A stretch of DNA of 6,342 nt from Acidobacteriaceae bacterium (GTDB lineage: Bacteria > Acidobacteriota > Terriglobia > Terriglobales > SbA1): positions 1-6,342 of the forward strand of contig PLEA01000446.1 in NCBI GenBank assembly GCA_003136335.1. Reading direction: 5' to 3'. The notes under the pieces were generated by a model, which saw only the letters and a list, made by a program, of their open reading frames with translations, was not told the origin of the DNA and searched no databases. Of the stretch, positions 5,901 to 6,342 are shown piece after piece (within the stretch, counting starts at the first letter, position 1; each line of letters begins with the position of its first letter). The translations under genes and the position numbers were made by a program.

Positions 5901-6342
5901 AGAGCCTGACCACGCCTTCCTCGGTAATCAGAATATTGCTGGGCTTCAGATCACGATGGATGACGAGCGCCTCATGGGCATATTGCACTGCGAGGCAGAC
6001 TGCACGGAACAACTGCAAGCGTTTGGTGATCGACAGTCTGTGAGTATCGCAATATTCGTCGATACGCACGCCCTCGACGTACTCCATGATCAGATAAGGC
6101 AAGCCTTCTTCGGTGCTCCCACCGTCGAGGAGTCGTACGATGCTGGGGTGGTCCAGAGCTGCCAGGACCTGTCGCTCGTTGCGAAAACGCCGGAGGATCT
6201 CATCCCTCTGAGTCCCTGGCTTCAGCATTTTGATGGCTACACGTTTGCGATACTGATCATCCGCACGCTCAGCCAAATAGACTACCGCCATGCCACCATG
6301 CCCAATCTCGCGGAGGATGCGGTACGACCCAATTCGTCTTCC
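2965..6342 (-). CDS. Transmembrane serine/threonine protein kinase with extracytoplasmic domain and TPR array (5' end outside window)
   Basis: The frame is open at the right edge, so the true start is not seen. An internal ATG at 6291 would cut through the glycine loop. Numbering from the first visible residue: the nucleotide loop IGHGGMAVVY (13-22), the VAIK lysine (38), the alpha-C Glu (56), HRDLKPSN (129-136, catalytic Asp-131, an RD kinase), DFG (149-151), a Thr-rich activation loop, then MTPEYASPEQLRG. The kinase domain ends near 310 and appears intact. A basic stretch (KARKPTLLYRGGK) precedes one membrane helix at about 335-354. Residues about 375-515 form an extracytoplasmic domain beginning SVAILGFKNLS, of the TolB/FlgO-like sort common in such proteins. 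TPR-type helices fill about 530-1100, including nine units in exact 40-residue register. Expected role: sensing outside the inner membrane and phosphorylating Ser/Thr of cytoplasmic targets, with activation by loop autophosphorylation. Visible length is 1125 residues; usually some tens more precede the glycine loop. Target and ligand are unknown. Confidence 0.96.
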   Translation of the reverse strand, partial: GRRIGSYRILREIGHGGMAVVYLAERADDQYRKRVAIKMLKPGTQRDEILRRFRNERQVLAALDHPSIVRLLDGGSTEEGLPYLIMEYVEGVRIDEYCDTHRLSITKRLQLFRAVCLAVQYAHEALVIHRDLKPSNILITEEGVVRLLDFGIAKVLDPQWSPDTTLTRTDWRPMTPEYASPEQLRGAPVTKTTDIYSLGLLLYELLTGHRPHRVHHDSALESDRHRHNQGPEKPSVAVGRIAEKASPDGSTRTVITPQLVAEARALRPEELPRCLRGDLDTIVMKAIRTELEQRYASAEEFSTDIERHLSGLPIKARKPTLLYRGGKFVHRHTESLATALLILAVTAGLGVWAARRLWKQKNATEPPLSTLHVRIRPSVAILGFKNLSSRSDTVWISTALSEMLTAELAAGEQLRTVPDETVARTKIDLGLSDVESLPPDTLTRVRKNLVSDFIILGSYLDLGKEKGGQIRFDLRLEDTVKGETVVAVSETGTEKTIIDLVSQVGARLRGQFGLEKLSQIESDGVTAELPSNPEAIRPYSQGLAKIRAFDALSARELLSRAVAADPSFPLAHSELARTWSSLGYDSNAQQEAKKALDGAGNLSREKHLLVEARFYETSRDWGKAIEAYQTLFSFFPDNLEYGLQLANAETAGGRGKDALKSLAALDALGVQTKDDPRIDLARSDAAASLGNDKLRRDTAELAAQKAGERGAKLLVAHARNSECRALANLGENEKARSTCEEARRIYEAAGDRSGLAQTLHDMAEVPINQGDFAAAETLYRQALTIARAIGNQKGQAKELLDLGVISVKRGDFTTARRIYGEAFRIYQKAGDKYGMASVMGDTGILLRAQGKLQDALNHFQKTFELSNELGHRGSAAQALAAIGDVLFEEGNLPEAYKMYQQASTIEHEIGGKNVYAETLTQMGRVLRQQAKADEAQQAYRKSLSLQEDLGNKSDAAETRLALAELDCDSGNGTEAEQLSRAAVEVFRADAYADEEIFAQSMLSRALLQQGKVDEARAAIAEAVRLSEKSQDVTVRILVILDHAYVMAAAKNLPGAETTAQEALTRARNLGLFRLQLEASLALSQIQMIGPNRAAGRARLQALEKSARAKGFELIARKAAAGHGIP
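3094..4173 (-). repeat. Nine tandem 120-bp TPR-coding units in the kinase gene
   Basis: Within the kinase C-terminal region, nine successive 40-residue units follow with no insertion or deletion. The turn Gly (as in NLGENEKA, NQGDFAAA, KRGDFTTA, AQGKLQDA, EEGNLPEA) recurs exactly every 40 residues from residue 730 of the visible protein. It is replaced by Ala in unit six and Lys in unit nine. The units differ strongly in sequence, so this is an old protein repeat rather than a recent DNA duplication. A 40-residue spacing, rather than the classical 34, is typical of the kinesin-light-chain-like TPR subtype with longer helices. Confidence 0.85.

Noticed and set aside
6289..6291. ATG at 6291 as the kinase start
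   Set aside because: The frame continues upstream to the window edge with GRRIGSYRILREIGHGG, which supplies the first glycines of the ATP-binding loop. Starting at 6291 would delete an essential part of the kinase.

Overview
The window looks like chromosomal DNA of a soil-type Acidobacteriota bacterium. The basis is family knowledge, not a database search. The large minus-strand gene has the one-chain order kinase domain, single membrane helix, extracytoplasmic 'SVAILGFKNLS'-type domain and long TPR tail. I associate this order, with phrases such as 'LPYLIMEYVEG' and 'VIHRDLKPSNILIT', with the expanded serine/threonine kinase set of that phylum. The other genes also fit lineage-restricted acidobacterial families, but less specifically.

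Layout, left to right. Positions 1-744 hold no gene I can support. They contain a GC-rich block (about 298-416) edged by a perfect 13-bp palindrome that may be a dispersed intergenic repeat, and a small hairpin just past the end of the next gene. Positions 745-1941 (minus) encode a secreted protein with a signal peptide, a beta-rich middle domain, a Pro/Ala linker and a C-terminal domain resembling the globular part of type IV pilins. A 333-bp divergent intergenic region follows. Positions 2275-2796 (plus) encode a 173-residue multi-pass membrane protein behind a very strong ribosome binding site. Positions 2797-2964 are a scar-like spacer. In it a strong plus-strand ribosome binding site opens only an 8-codon frame, and a minus-strand 19-codon frame looks like the amputated N-terminus of a small acidobacterial protein. 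Positions 2965-6342 (minus) encode the receptor-like kinase, which runs off the right edge. Its 17 visible residues upstream of position 6291 restore the ATP-binding glycine loop.

How the genes work together is not demonstrable. The kinase is probably an inner-membrane sensor that reads an extracytoplasmic signal or partner through its TPR array and phosphorylates cytoplasmic targets. The secreted protein acts outside the cytoplasm. The small membrane protein is of unknown role. Orientations (minus, plus, minus) rule out a shared operon, and nothing in the window links the three functionally. I do not see a phage, CRISPR, transposon, RNA gene or defence system here. The most unusual items are the hybrid secreted protein, the nine-unit TPR array in perfect 40-residue register, and the two broken gene starts facing each other near position 2880.
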